Below are positions 1-7,807 of a stretch of 49,287 nucleotides of DNA, piece by piece (position 1 is the stretch's first letter; every line of letters begins with the position of its first letter). The stretch is taken from positions 1-49,287 of the IMG/VR virus record IMGVR_UViG_3300036886_000138. One strand, 5' to 3'. The notes below the pieces were generated by a model. That model had not been told where the DNA came from, did not search any database, and saw only the letters and a program-made list of their open reading frames with translations. The position numbers and the translations under genes are program-made. The DNA is from a virus.

Positions 1-293
1 TATACCCGAGATTCAGAATCGTAAGAAATATCTTCTTCAACTTTCCCAACAATATGGCCAGTTCGCATGTGAGAAAGTAACCAAACTTTCGAGGCCCGAT
101 CTACAATTCGCCAGTGAAATTTTGTTGGTCGTTCCACTGGCGTTAATGCCATTTGATTCACGTTACCTTGATTTACGCCAGGTGCTTCGGACGAAGCCAA
201 AATATGTTTTCTTCGAGTATGGGTGAAAAGCCCAGCACGAGACTTCGCCTTAAAATCACAACCTGGTGTTTTGCATTTTATTCGTGAGGTCAT
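1..293 (-). CDS. Partial C2H2 zinc-finger protein (C-terminus beyond window edge)
   Basis: An open frame starts at ATG 293 with GGAG 6 nt upstream and runs without a stop to base 1, giving 97 residues. The N-terminus holds Cys7, Cys12, His25 and His30 (C-x4-C-x12-H-x4-H), the spacing of a classical C2H2 zinc finger; the rest is unrecognised. It lies directly downstream of the GroES-like gene on the same strand. If the window is circular, the frame continues across the junction for four more codons and stops at TAG 49277-49275. Nucleic-acid binding is inferred from the finger only. Confidence 0.75.
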   Translation of the reverse strand, partial: MTSRIKCKTPGCDFKAKSRAGLFTHTRRKHILASSEAPGVNQGNVNQMALTPVERPTKFHWRIVDRASKVWLLSHMRTGHIVGKVEEDISYDSESRV

Positions 294-326
294 TTAATTC
301 TCCTTGCGCTTTCGCGCTTTTGATTT

Positions 327-647
327 TTACAACGCCTTCTCCAAATCAAGTTCTTCATTACCCGGAATCTTCCCCTGAATCTCGTCACAGCCAAGCATCC
401 TGCACGCGGGCTGTTGCTTGAATTCTAGCAAGACGCCCGAAAACTGGGCGTAGACAACTCGATCGCCGATTGTAAACGCTCCATCTGGAACGTCTGGCCC
501 GATAGCCATGACTGTTCCTGTGGTTGGACGACGTTTGGAAACCTCTGGGATTACTAATCTGCCTTCGTATTTGAAGGCATCCTCTTTAACGGCCAGTCTT
601 GCACCGCATGGGTCGATGAAGAATTTCTTCTTTGGTAAATCGTTCAC
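327..647 (-). CDS. GroES-like co-chaperonin (Cpn10)
   Basis: The 106-aa product reads as a Cpn10 barrel: a start strand ending in RLAV, a mobile-loop region ending in GRLVIP (the position of the GroES hydrophobic tripeptide that contacts GroEL), then TGTVMAIGPDV, GDRVVYAQFSGV and a C-terminal CDEIQGKI strand. Such phage proteins, like T4 gp31, cap the host GroEL and help fold capsid protein. The start is GTG 647, overlapping the stop of the upstream ATPase gene (GTGA), with AGGAGGA 5-6 nt upstream. It is placed in the replication unit, not beside the capsid genes. The family call is firm; the client protein is unknown. Confidence 0.88.
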   Translation of the reverse strand: MNDLPKKKFFIDPCGARLAVKEDAFKYEGRLVIPEVSKRRPTTGTVMAIGPDVPDGAFTIGDRVVYAQFSGVLLEFKQQPACRMLGCDEIQGKIPGNEELDLEKAL

Positions 648-1855
648 GGAGTTCCTCCTGGATTTAATGGAATTATCGTATAGAATACCTTATTGCCTTT
701 GGATATTTCCTGCAAAACACCACCCATCGTTAATGTTTGTAAAACTTTTGTTAATGTCTCGGCCGAAACGTGTTGCCAATTCGCGTGTAATATCTCGTTG
801 TACGATGCCATTCCATGCGATTCGATATAACGAACGACTTTATCAGCGGCACTTGTTAGATCACTCTCGCCCACGGAACGGAACACCGTACCTAAATCCT
901 TCATCAAACGTTTTACTTGTGCATAAGCATCGAGCATATCACTCTCGGTTAATTCAAGCGTATCCCGCCGAGCTGTGCTCAAAACCATCGCCAGTTTTAA
1001 TACATGAACCCATTGTGATGACTTATACAACGCAGTTGCTTCGTCGTCGAATTCTTCTGGCACCGATTCTGAGTAAACATTGGCGAACACTATCTCCGCC
1101 GCCGACGAGAATTTAAACTCACCGCTTAACGCGCCGATATGACGTAGATCGTTGACAATTTTATCGGTGCTGCCGACATGGTTCTGCGACCATGGTGATT
1201 TGCCTTTCTTATTTTCAACACCAAAAACAAAATTCATTCTTCGCGTTAGACCACCTCCAACTGCGTCGGGCGGAATTGATTTCGAAATCCAACGGGGAGG
1301 TGTTCCGCCAAATAAACAGACACATGGATCGGTGATATTAGTCTCACCTTTACCACGGGTGCCGTATTGGAATGTTCCCTCCCGAGAATCCCATAACGAA
1401 GCGAGGTCACCAAGCATCTCACTATGACTTCGGATGAATACCGATAATTCTGGGGAGTATATAAAAGCGGAGCTATCTTTGCCAAGTTTTATCGTACCTC
1501 CGGTGGTGTGAGTGGCACTTGAAAATCCATTAGCCATTTTCTCAAGAACAAACTCAATCGTTAAACGGTCGCTTAGGATGTTTGCGGTGTTCGCCTCGCG
1601 TAACATTGATTCGGCCGGTCCTAAGGCTTCACCCTTACCTGTGCCTGGCTCGCCCACCAAAACCACATACATATTCGGATAAAGCTTATCCGACGACAAT
1701 CGTATCTTTTGCCTACTAACCCACACATGACGCTTGAGTGTAGCGGCTATGACGCTGACGGCACCCCAGTAGTGGTACTGGGTTGGGCAGCGGGTGAGTT
1801 GGCTGAAATACGACATATAGGCCGTGATCCAATCAGACTGGAGCTGTCTCGGCAA
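644..1855 (-). CDS. P-loop ATPase, DUF3987-like (helicase/primase-associated type)
   Basis: The 403-aa protein starts with a segment (WITAYM...YHYWGAVSVIAATL) typical of phage DUF3987-type ATPases, followed by Walker A GEPGTGKGEA at residues 68-77 and a Walker B-like strand FIYSPELSVF at 131-140. Such proteins sit in phage replication modules, where a helicase-like role is presumed. No separate DnaB- or T7-type helicase was recognised here, so this is the best replicative helicase candidate. The start is TTG 1855, chosen because GGGGAG lies 8 nt upstream at 1869-1864 and because the conserved N-terminus needs it. It therefore overlaps the 3' end of the polymerase gene by 109 nt in another frame. 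Confidence 0.75.
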   Translation of the reverse strand: MPRQLQSDWITAYMSYFSQLTRCPTQYHYWGAVSVIAATLKRHVWVSRQKIRLSSDKLYPNMYVVLVGEPGTGKGEALGPAESMLREANTANILSDRLTIEFVLEKMANGFSSATHTTGGTIKLGKDSSAFIYSPELSVFIRSHSEMLGDLASLWDSREGTFQYGTRGKGETNITDPCVCLFGGTPPRWISKSIPPDAVGGGLTRRMNFVFGVENKKGKSPWSQNHVGSTDKIVNDLRHIGALSGEFKFSSAAEIVFANVYSESVPEEFDDEATALYKSSQWVHVLKLAMVLSTARRDTLELTESDMLDAYAQVKRLMKDLGTVFRSVGESDLTSAADKVVRYIESHGMASYNEILHANWQHVSAETLTKVLQTLTMGGVLQEISKGNKVFYTIIPLNPGGTP

Positions 1856-3180
1856 GCTTTCATCTCCCCAAGGTTGTAGCCTATTTCAAATTCGATTGGT
1901 ATTTTTAACGTAAGCCCGTTTGGGAATTTGATTTCTCGATCGAAGCTTCGTTCGATAAGGGCGCCTGCACTCCTAATGGCTTCCTCAGTATCGTCGGTTT
2001 CGATTGTGAGCGCGTCATGGTCATCTGCAATAACAAGACCGGGGCAAGTGCGCTCCAGGAATAATATAGCCATGCCAGTATTATCTCCCACTGTGGACTG
2101 AGGAATATAGGCATAGCCGTCTCGAAATATATCGTCATTACGCGTAAGAGGACGTAAGCCGAAAAACATACGTTCACGGCCCAGAGGAGTACGAAGCATA
2201 CGATTTGTTCTAAGCTCGGTTTCGACATAGTGTTGAAAAACCCCCTTTATTTGCGGTTCTTTTTTATGAAACTGTTCTAGTAAGAAATCACAAAACTTTG
2301 GTTCATAATGATAACCTTCAGCCGCGAGTGCGGTACTCATGCGAAAGCCGGCCATTCCATATGAGCCGGCATAACGGGTCTTTTTGCCAAGAAAATACAT
2401 CATCGAACCTTCGGTTGTGGTTTTGTCGCATAGCGATTCTGGTTTTGAGAATATAAAACTGGCGAGTTTAACGTGACGGTTAGCCCCGCTTAAAAGCTCA
2501 TCGAGACCATCTCGTATACCGCTAACATCTGCGATTAACCCATGAACAATCCAATCCTCCGCTGACATCTGATCGGCACTTATGAGAATCTTGCCTGGTC
2601 GAGCGCATAGGCATTTACGAAATTCCATCCCGAGCGTGGAGTGCTTTGGTAGGTTTTGCCTATTAGCACCGAGCTTTAAGAAATTCTGCCTTGATGAACG
2701 ACGGCCAGTGACCGTGCCAGTTACCACATACGAGCAATAAAGAATCCCGTTTAAGAGTTTACAATCAGCATAGGTACCCTTGAGCTTGGAAAGCTCACGA
2801 AATTTAAGAATCTGCCGAAGGCAATCATCCCCCGATTCGGCGAAAAGTTTCTCAAGCACATCAGCGCCGGTGCTTTTCGAACCAGTCTTACGGCTTTTTG
2901 GTACTTTAAGCCCACGGGCTTCGAGCAGTTTTAATAGCTGTAGTGGCGAGGCCAGATTAACGCAATCAATACCAGCGTACTTTGCATCTTCCGTTGAGCC
3001 AACGGCTAACCGACCGATTAGCTTGGATGCTTCCGCAAGCGTTAGCTGCAACTCCCGGTCGAGCTTATTCTTGAAACGCCCAAGCTCCGCCATATCAACG
3101 GCGATTCCGCGTTGTTCAACGAAGTGCAACGCTCGTGCCAGTGGCATTTCGTAATCGTTGTAGAAGCTTGCTAGGCCCAT
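1747..3180 (-). CDS. Family A DNA polymerase, polymerase domain only
   Basis: This is a Pol I-type polymerase without its own exonuclease or 5' nuclease domain. Counting from a possible upstream TTG at 3195, motif A is SADQMSAED (Asp208, Glu213), the O helix is GKKTRYAGSYG (Lys271, Tyr275, Tyr279-Gly280) and motif C is DDHDAL (His393-Asp394). Tyr275 aligns with T7 polymerase Tyr526. Motif C has Ala where HDE is usual. I prefer ATG 3180, one base after the stop of the UDG/exonuclease gene, which implies translational coupling; TTG 3195 is the alternative. The last 36 codons overlap the DUF3987-type gene and extend past the usual polymerase end. Proofreading is probably supplied by the preceding gene. 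Confidence 0.9.
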   Translation of the reverse strand: MGLASFYNDYEMPLARALHFVEQRGIAVDMAELGRFKNKLDRELQLTLAEASKLIGRLAVGSTEDAKYAGIDCVNLASPLQLLKLLEARGLKVPKSRKTGSKSTGADVLEKLFAESGDDCLRQILKFRELSKLKGTYADCKLLNGILYCSYVVTGTVTGRRSSRQNFLKLGANRQNLPKHSTLGMEFRKCLCARPGKILISADQMSAEDWIVHGLIADVSGIRDGLDELLSGANRHVKLASFIFSKPESLCDKTTTEGSMMYFLGKKTRYAGSYGMAGFRMSTALAAEGYHYEPKFCDFLLEQFHKKEPQIKGVFQHYVETELRTNRMLRTPLGRERMFFGLRPLTRNDDIFRDGYAYIPQSTVGDNTGMAILFLERTCPGLVIADDHDALTIETDDTEEAIRSAGALIERSFDREIKFPNGLTLKIPIEFEIGYNLGEMKACRDSSSLIGSRPICRISANSPAAQPSTTTGVPSAS

Positions 3181-3181
3181 A

Positions 3182-4333
3182 TTAACGCTCGGCAAATTCT
3201 TTTTCTTGTTCTAAAAAGATTTCATAATCAACCGCCGCATCCTTTGCTCCATACCGAAGCAACCGCTCCTTGCCATCTGACGGCTTCCACTTCCGGCCCT
3301 CATCTTTGTAATAGGGTTCCCGTGTATATTGCATGGTTTGGAAATGGAGAGTATGCTCAAACTCAGGCCATAACACATGATGCCGAACAAGTGTGTCGTG
3401 AAGTTCCGCTATGTTTGACTCAATACCAATGGTGCGAAGCCAATGGGCGTCAAAGCTGTAATAGTTCTGGCCGATTAACTTGCGCGTACGGAGCACTTCG
3501 TCTAGTAATCGGAGAATCCTAGCACATTTATCCGTAGGATAATCCCAAAGCGCCCAGCTTATAGCAACGTCGGGTGACGTTGCTATAGCGATGCTATAGA
3601 CCATGCGGCAACGAATCATTTCGATGTCTGCCGCTGTCGCGTTGGCAAGGTCGTTTGGTTTTGCCAGTATATCGCGCAGAAACTCCACGATAGTTTCAAA
3701 GGGAGGAGCTACGATAAGCTGGCGTTGGGGTAACGGCGCTAAAGCGTCGTAGTTGTGCCAGTAACATAGTTCCTCCCAAGCTCGTTGGTAAATGAAAACG
3801 CTTATTTGGCGCTCGGACCACTCTCGTAGGACGAACGCTGGATGCTGAACTGGTATAACATAGTGGGGCCATGATAGCCTTGGTGAAACAAGTAGGCTAC
3901 CGCGCCATCGTCCAATTGGTATACTGGTCCGTCGAGCCCTGGTCTCCGGGCAAAGGAAGCCCAGGCTCGTTGCACCAGCGCAAATGATAATCGTAGGCTT
4001 ACTCGCGCCAAGCTCCTCCAAAAGCTGCTTTTCAAACATCTCACTCGGTATACCAATCTCTGATAAACGCGCAAGCTCATTGTTTGGTGGCCTCACTTTG
4101 TATAGATTTGTAAACCAAACCTGGGTCATATCAAAGCCTGCTTCTGCCATCATCTTGTCTTGTTCCCTACCGGAGGCGCCGCAGAACGGGATGCCAGAGG
4201 CATCTTCGTCAGCCCCAGGGGCTTCGCCAATTACTACGCAGGGCGCGCTTGTGTCACCACGGGTGCCAATATACTTAACACCTTTGGTCAAACAAGCACC
4301 GCGTAATTTTGATTCTTCAATACCGCAAATCAT
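3182..4333 (-). CDS. Uracil-DNA glycosylase-like domain fused to 3'-5' exonuclease
   Basis: Residues about 30-195 form a UDG superfamily domain: GEAPGADED at 36-44, NLYKVRPPNN at 76-85 and QHPAF at 163-167. Residues about 225-383 form a DnaQ/Pol I-type proofreading exonuclease: Exo I Asp236-x-Glu238, Exo II Asp295 in QNYYSFD, Exo III Tyr361-x3-Asp365. The Cys that follows NVVK in iron-sulfur family 4 UDGs is Val80 here and the N-terminal CxxC is absent, so a cluster is unlikely and glycosylase activity is uncertain. The start ATG 4333 overlaps the upstream stop by 4 nt. The next gene is the polymerase, in the +1 frame, so the usual exonuclease-polymerase chain is divided in two. Confidence 0.85.
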   Translation of the reverse strand: MICGIEESKLRGACLTKGVKYIGTRGDTSAPCVVIGEAPGADEDASGIPFCGASGREQDKMMAEAGFDMTQVWFTNLYKVRPPNNELARLSEIGIPSEMFEKQLLEELGASKPTIIICAGATSLGFLCPETRARRTSIPIGRWRGSLLVSPRLSWPHYVIPVQHPAFVLREWSERQISVFIYQRAWEELCYWHNYDALAPLPQRQLIVAPPFETIVEFLRDILAKPNDLANATAADIEMIRCRMVYSIAIATSPDVAISWALWDYPTDKCARILRLLDEVLRTRKLIGQNYYSFDAHWLRTIGIESNIAELHDTLVRHHVLWPEFEHTLHFQTMQYTREPYYKDEGRKWKPSDGKERLLRYGAKDAAVDYEIFLEQEKEFAER

Positions 4334-4503
4334 CTTCGCCCTAACTTTTCTAAAATTCCATCCCTATACCCTGTTCGCCGAAGATCGCGAAGCTCAGCCC
4401 ACATTCCACGAACGGTATTGAATCCAATATGAATCAACAAAGCGTTGATGGCTAAGCCTGAAACGCTTAGATAAACGATTAAACCAATGCCTAATTCATC
4501 CAT
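4330..4503 (-). CDS. Small single-pass membrane protein
   Basis: A 57-aa protein with one hydrophobic helix at about residues 5-24 and a basic, Arg-rich C-terminus, which predicts the C-terminus in the cytoplasm. The ATG at 4503 was chosen because GGAG lies 8 nt upstream; the longer frame from 4551 would overlap the methyltransferase further and has no such site. It overlaps the ParB-methyltransferase stop and the UDG/exonuclease start by a few bases, so it belongs to the replication operon. Membrane attachment of replication proteins is one possible role, but nothing in the sequence shows it. Confidence 0.6.
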   Translation of the reverse strand: MDELGIGLIVYLSVSGLAINALLIHIGFNTVRGMWAELRDLRRTGYRDGILEKLGRR

Positions 4504-5863
4504 TTTTGTTCTCCTTTTTTTGATTATCAATCGCAGATTGCGCCTGCGCACATCGTGCTTCGATTAGTGAATGGGCCGACGGCTCGCGTTCAAATAATAT
4601 CGGACTCATGCCAAGCTCAAGAGCGGCTACACCAGTAGTGCCAGAGCCAGCGCACCAATCAACGACCGTAGCGCCTTCGACGGCCATGTCCCCAAGAAAC
4701 CGTTTAACGAGTAATGTTGGCTGTTGTGCAATTTGTAATCGTTCGCTGGAGGTAATCGCTGGAATGTCTACGACGTTTGTTTGGCCGGGACGGATAAACA
4801 ACGGTGAACCCTTTGATACAACTAACGCCGCGTCGTAGGCGTTTGCGTAACGGGTGTTAGGGTTCTCTGTTGAACGAGTGTGCTTGTACCAGATAACGGG
4901 AACAGGGTTAACGACGAAGCCCACTGATTGTAGCATAGCCAAAAGCTGGCTGTAGTAATTAAAGCCGAAGAAAAAAACGCCGAAACGGTCATTGCGAAGC
5001 ACGCGGTGGGAAATGCTTGCAAGATCGGCGAGTTGCGAAACGATGGAATCGCGGTCGTCGGCATATTGTGCAACGCCTTTGTCGTGTTTGGACATTTCGG
5101 AGAGGGAAACTCCAAATGGTAAATCAGTATAAATAAGGTCAACACTCTCGTTTGGGATGGCGTTTGATAAAAGCCGAAAATCCCCCTTATACAAAGTCCA
5201 TCTCGGTGCGCCCGAAGGCAGCTTTGCCGCGTTAGTTTTCATCTTCACAACCGTTATGGTTGTGCGTAGCAACCGCATCGCAGATTCTTTAGTGGCAGCG
5301 TTCGCTAAAGCCGGTGCATTTGTAAGCATCGACGCAAGCGTTAAGTCTTTACTCGTCAAAGCGGCGCTTTCGCCAAGCATCGCGGCAAGTTTATTAACTC
5401 CAAACCCAGACTCGACCAAACCAAGACGTTCCCACCTTGATGGCGCACCTGGTCTTGCCTCGCCGTAGATTGCTTTCATGGTTTCCAAAAGCTTTTGTTT
5501 TGCAGAGACCTGTTCTTGCCAGGTAAGTTCTTTTCGTCGGAGATTTTCTTCAAGCTCAACGGCTTGTTTACGCAGCGGGTCGGAGTTCTCCTCCCCAAGA
5601 CATAGAAAGTGAACACCATGTATAAGCTTGATGATACCAAGCTTTTTCATAGCAGCCAAACGACGACCACCAATAACAAGACGTATTTTATCAAATGCTG
5701 GGTCGCCAGTATAATCAAAGTCAAGTATAATTGGCTGCAAAAGCCCAAACTCTTTGATAGATTCGGCGAGCTTATCAATATCGCCGAGATCAATGCGAAT
5801 ACGGTCGCTTACAAGGATGGTGTTAATGTTTATAGATTGAACGTTTGTGGTTTTTTCATCCAT
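4496..5863 (-). CDS. ParB-like domain fused to DNA N6-adenine/N4-cytosine methyltransferase
   Basis: Residues 8-115 are a ParB/Srx-type domain with IGGRRLAAMKK at 64-74 and an ELEENLRRKELTWQEQ segment. Residues about 220-445 are an amino-methyltransferase: catalytic motif IV TDLPFG (246-251) precedes the AdoMet loop DWCAGSGTTG (402-411), the beta-class order. A central helical part (about 120-215) links them. Such fusions occur in phages and mobile elements and may protect phage DNA from host restriction or mark it for replication or packaging. No restriction endonuclease is adjacent. The start ATG 5863 shares a base with the upstream stop (TAATG) and has GGAGG 6 nt upstream. The target sequence cannot be read from the protein. 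Confidence 0.88.
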   Translation of the reverse strand: MDEKTTNVQSININTILVSDRIRIDLGDIDKLAESIKEFGLLQPIILDFDYTGDPAFDKIRLVIGGRRLAAMKKLGIIKLIHGVHFLCLGEENSDPLRKQAVELEENLRRKELTWQEQVSAKQKLLETMKAIYGEARPGAPSRWERLGLVESGFGVNKLAAMLGESAALTSKDLTLASMLTNAPALANAATKESAMRLLRTTITVVKMKTNAAKLPSGAPRWTLYKGDFRLLSNAIPNESVDLIYTDLPFGVSLSEMSKHDKGVAQYADDRDSIVSQLADLASISHRVLRNDRFGVFFFGFNYYSQLLAMLQSVGFVVNPVPVIWYKHTRSTENPNTRYANAYDAALVVSKGSPLFIRPGQTNVVDIPAITSSERLQIAQQPTLLVKRFLGDMAVEGATVVDWCAGSGTTGVAALELGMSPILFEREPSAHSLIEARCAQAQSAIDNQKKENKNG

Positions 5864-6030
5864 TACTTGCCTCCGGTGAGCTGGGCGATAGCCGCGTCGA
5901 TGCCAAGAATCATCGAATTGGTTTTTATGAAATCATCAACGATGGCGCATTCCTGAAAATCAGGCCAGTCATTTGCTGCTTCCAACCACTTCTCCACCAA
6001 TCTGTAAATCGGCTCCGGTCTATCGCTCAT
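5863..6030 (-). CDS. Small acidic protein, 55 aa
   Basis: Starts at ATG 6030 behind a strong GGAGG site and ends at a TAA sharing one base with the methyltransferase start. The product (MSDRPEPIYRLVEKW...) is short, mostly helical and acidic, with a Trp-rich first half. No family was recognised. The tight packing on both sides (4-nt overlap upstream, TAATG downstream) and the Shine-Dalgarno site make it a convincing gene despite its length. Confidence 0.7.
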   Translation of the reverse strand: MSDRPEPIYRLVEKWLEAANDWPDFQECAIVDDFIKTNSMILGIDAAIAQLTGGK

Positions 6031-6236
6031 TTCCCTACCTCCTTCCGCAAAGCCTCAACTTCTGCGCGTTTCTTCTGTAATGCTCTGCCCTCTCTGAGAT
6101 GCAGTTCCATTACCTCGTATTGCCCCTCCGCGATCTTTAGCTTGACGAACGGGAGCAACATTTCCACTAGAGGTCTAGGTCCATCCATATGCGGAAATAT
6201 GCTTGTCAATTCTTCCCTGAGTTTGTCGTCTCTCAT
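6027..6236 (-). CDS. Small helical protein, 69 aa
   Basis: A charged protein whose second half (EGQYEVMELHLREGRALQ and what follows) should form one long helix or coiled coil. Two ATGs follow each other; the second, at 6236, gives the better distance to AGGAGG, the first is at 6239. It overlaps both neighbours by a few bases. Function unknown. Confidence 0.65.
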   Translation of the reverse strand: MRDDKLREELTSIFPHMDGPRPLVEMLLPFVKLKIAEGQYEVMELHLREGRALQKKRAEVEALRKEVGK

Positions 6237-6433
6237 CATCCCCTCCTATCGAGTTCACTGATCACGTCTACCGGCTTAACCTTCTCTGGCTCTGGAAACG
6301 CCGTTTCATGCACTCTCTTGCACAGCCAGTAGCAGCCGACCGACAGAATGAATATAGCTGTCAGCGCCACGATAGATAGACAGGCCAAACCAAACACCTC
6401 GACAAATCCGCGACATAGTCCATCGTTGAGCAT
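6236..6433 (-). CDS. Small single-pass membrane protein, 65 aa
   Basis: ATG 6433 with AAGGA 6 nt upstream was chosen over the longer frame from 6490. One strongly hydrophobic helix covers about residues 13-36 (FGLACLSIVALTAIFILSVG), followed by WLCKRVH and an acidic/Pro-rich tail. It is the second of three one-helix proteins in this unit (also at 4330 and 7655). Its stop overlaps the next start. Role unknown. Confidence 0.62.
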   Translation of the reverse strand: MLNDGLCRGFVEVFGLACLSIVALTAIFILSVGCYWLCKRVHETAFPEPEKVKPVDVISELDRRG

Positions 6434-6852
6434 TAGGTTTCCTTTTCCTGCGTGAGTTTGGCGATGGCCGAGCCTACGTTCCGCTTGCAAGTTTTACATA
6501 GTCCGTTACCGTTGGTTTTGGCCTTACACTCTTGAACCATTAGAAGCACCGCGACCACATCCACTTCGGCAGAGGACTTAGGCGCGGCGGGAGCGGGCTG
6601 TTGATGACAAGGACAAGGACAAGGCTGATTCGGCTTGTGAATCCATGCTCTAATAAATCCACTTGCGTCAACGTCGGCTTCCCAACAACTCTTGCACCTG
6701 TCGTTACCTAGCGGAACGGGCTGCTTTGCTTCGGCCTCCAGCTTGTCAAGCGCGGCCTCTTCACCTTTAAGAAATTTGGAGCACGCTCTACACTTTCTGA
6801 AATGCTTGATATTGCTTTTAAGCTGCTCGATGCTTGCTTCACGTTCCGTCAT
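6433..6852 (-). CDS. Cysteine-rich, probably zinc-binding protein, 139 aa
   Basis: ATG 6852 follows GGAG by 5-6 nt, so the upstream 45 codons of the open frame are excluded. The product contains CRAC, CKSC, CPCPCH and CKTC clusters, enough for two or more zinc sites, in a mostly helical charged chain. The CPCPCH cluster resembles CNCACH in the 48-aa protein at 9839. Its start codon lies 11 bases beyond the stop of the upstream gene. No named family was recognised; an adaptor or nucleic-acid-binding role is only inferred from the zinc sites. Confidence 0.65.
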   Translation of the reverse strand: MTEREASIEQLKSNIKHFRKCRACSKFLKGEEAALDKLEAEAKQPVPLGNDRCKSCWEADVDASGFIRAWIHKPNQPCPCPCHQQPAPAAPKSSAEVDVVAVLLMVQECKAKTNGNGLCKTCKRNVGSAIAKLTQEKET

Positions 6853-6862
6853 ATTTTCTCCT

Positions 6863-7180
6863 TCACCGTGCTCTAGCGCCATCAACTTGCCCTGCCTTCC
6901 ATCCTTCTTCCCGAGCCTTTGCGACCGCAGCGGCTTCGTGGCGGCAGGCGAGGCAGTAGGCATATTCATCCTCACCGGAGCCCTCATACTGCATTTCAGC
7001 CATCGAGTGAATCCCGCACGGCCCCAGCGCCGTCAGTGCCTTCTCGCGGGCTTCGACGGCGGCAGAGATTTGATTCTTAATTGCATTTTTAAGTTCCCCT
7101 AACTCTCTGGGATTATGTGGAACAGCATATATCGAGCTTATGGCGTTATCTGCTCGTTCACTCGCGCTCGGATCGTTCAT
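6863..7180 (-). CDS. Small protein with C-terminal zinc-ribbon-like cysteines, 105 aa
   Basis: Starts at ATG 7180 with GGAGGG upstream. The N-terminal half is helical and charged; the C-terminal half has GPCGIHS and, about 20 residues on, YCLACRHEAA, a zinc-ribbon-like spacing. The start overlaps the next upstream gene's stop by 4 nt. Function unknown. Confidence 0.62.
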   Translation of the reverse strand: MNDPSASERADNAISSIYAVPHNPRELGELKNAIKNQISAAVEAREKALTALGPCGIHSMAEMQYEGSGEDEYAYCLACRHEAAAVAKAREEGWKAGQVDGARAR

Positions 7181-7440
7181 TTGCCCTCCAGGATGCCGTC
7201 GAACACTTTGACGATTTCGTCCTGCAACCACTTATCGATATGGAACTGGGCGTTTGGCATACGAATATCGAGGATTTCATGTTTCAGTCGCTGCATCCTG
7301 TCCTCATGCTCTTTCGTGATCCACTCCCACGCCGCGAGCCAGGCAGATTCCTTGATTCGATACCATTTCTCGCTAGAAATTCCACCGCCCATGTATTTCA
7401 GAAACTCCGCCCTCGCACGCTTCTCTTGGTCTGGTGTCAT
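7177..7440 (-). CDS. Hypothetical protein, 87 aa
   Basis: ATG 7440 follows GGAGG by 5 nt. The product is helical, with many Trp and charged residues (SAWLAAWEWITKEHEDRMQ). No family recognised. It overlaps both neighbours by 4 nt, marking it as part of the same translationally coupled train. Confidence 0.62.
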   Translation of the reverse strand: MTPDQEKRARAEFLKYMGGGISSEKWYRIKESAWLAAWEWITKEHEDRMQRLKHEILDIRMPNAQFHIDKWLQDEIVKVFDGILEGK

Positions 7441-7652
7441 GCTCGCCTCCGTTGTTCTTTCACCCAACGTGCATGTTTGCGTTGCCACTGGTCAGGATTG
7501 CCGCGAGCGATCTTACCTGATCCCGGCCATGATGTCCTTCGGTCAACCTCAGCTTTCTTGCCATTTCCTGGGAATGTTACAATACACCTTCGCTCAATAC
7601 CCTTGCGGCGGCGCTGAGTTCTATCGTCTGTAAACTCCACCCGACTTTTCAT
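7437..7652 (-). CDS. Small basic protein, 71 aa
   Basis: ATG 7652 follows GGAGGTGAGC. The protein is very basic (runs RRRK, KEQRRRA at the end) with a central GIERRCIVTFPGNGKKAEV segment that could form beta strands. Binding of nucleic acid would fit the charge but is only an inference. Four-base overlap with the downstream gene. Confidence 0.6.
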   Translation of the reverse strand: MKSRVEFTDDRTQRRRKGIERRCIVTFPGNGKKAEVDRRTSWPGSGKIARGNPDQWQRKHARWVKEQRRRA

Positions 7653-7654
7653 GC

Positions 7655-7807
7655 TCACCTCCGTTCACCTTTGCGCCGGTCAAACAAGCCTTCTCGGCAG
7701 GCTTGGTCGTACCAATCTTGGAGCTTGTCACGGTAGAATACGACAAGACACTGAACCACAAATAAAATAATCGCACCAATTACGAACCAGTCTCGCCAGT
7801 CCATCAT
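7655..7807 (-). CDS. Small single-pass membrane protein, 50 aa
   Basis: Two adjacent ATGs (7807 and 7804) follow GGAG; the first overlaps the upstream stop. The 50-aa product has one hydrophobic helix at about residues 8-24 (FVIGAIILFVVQCLVVF) and a charged tail ending in RRKGERR. The next start codon follows after two bases. Unknown role. Confidence 0.65.
   Translation of the reverse strand: MMDWRDWFVIGAIILFVVQCLVVFYRDKLQDWYDQACREGLFDRRKGERR

Noticed and set aside
508-1116. Plus-strand 202-aa frame
   Set aside because: Antisense to the GroES-like and ATPase genes, with composition typical of a shadow frame.
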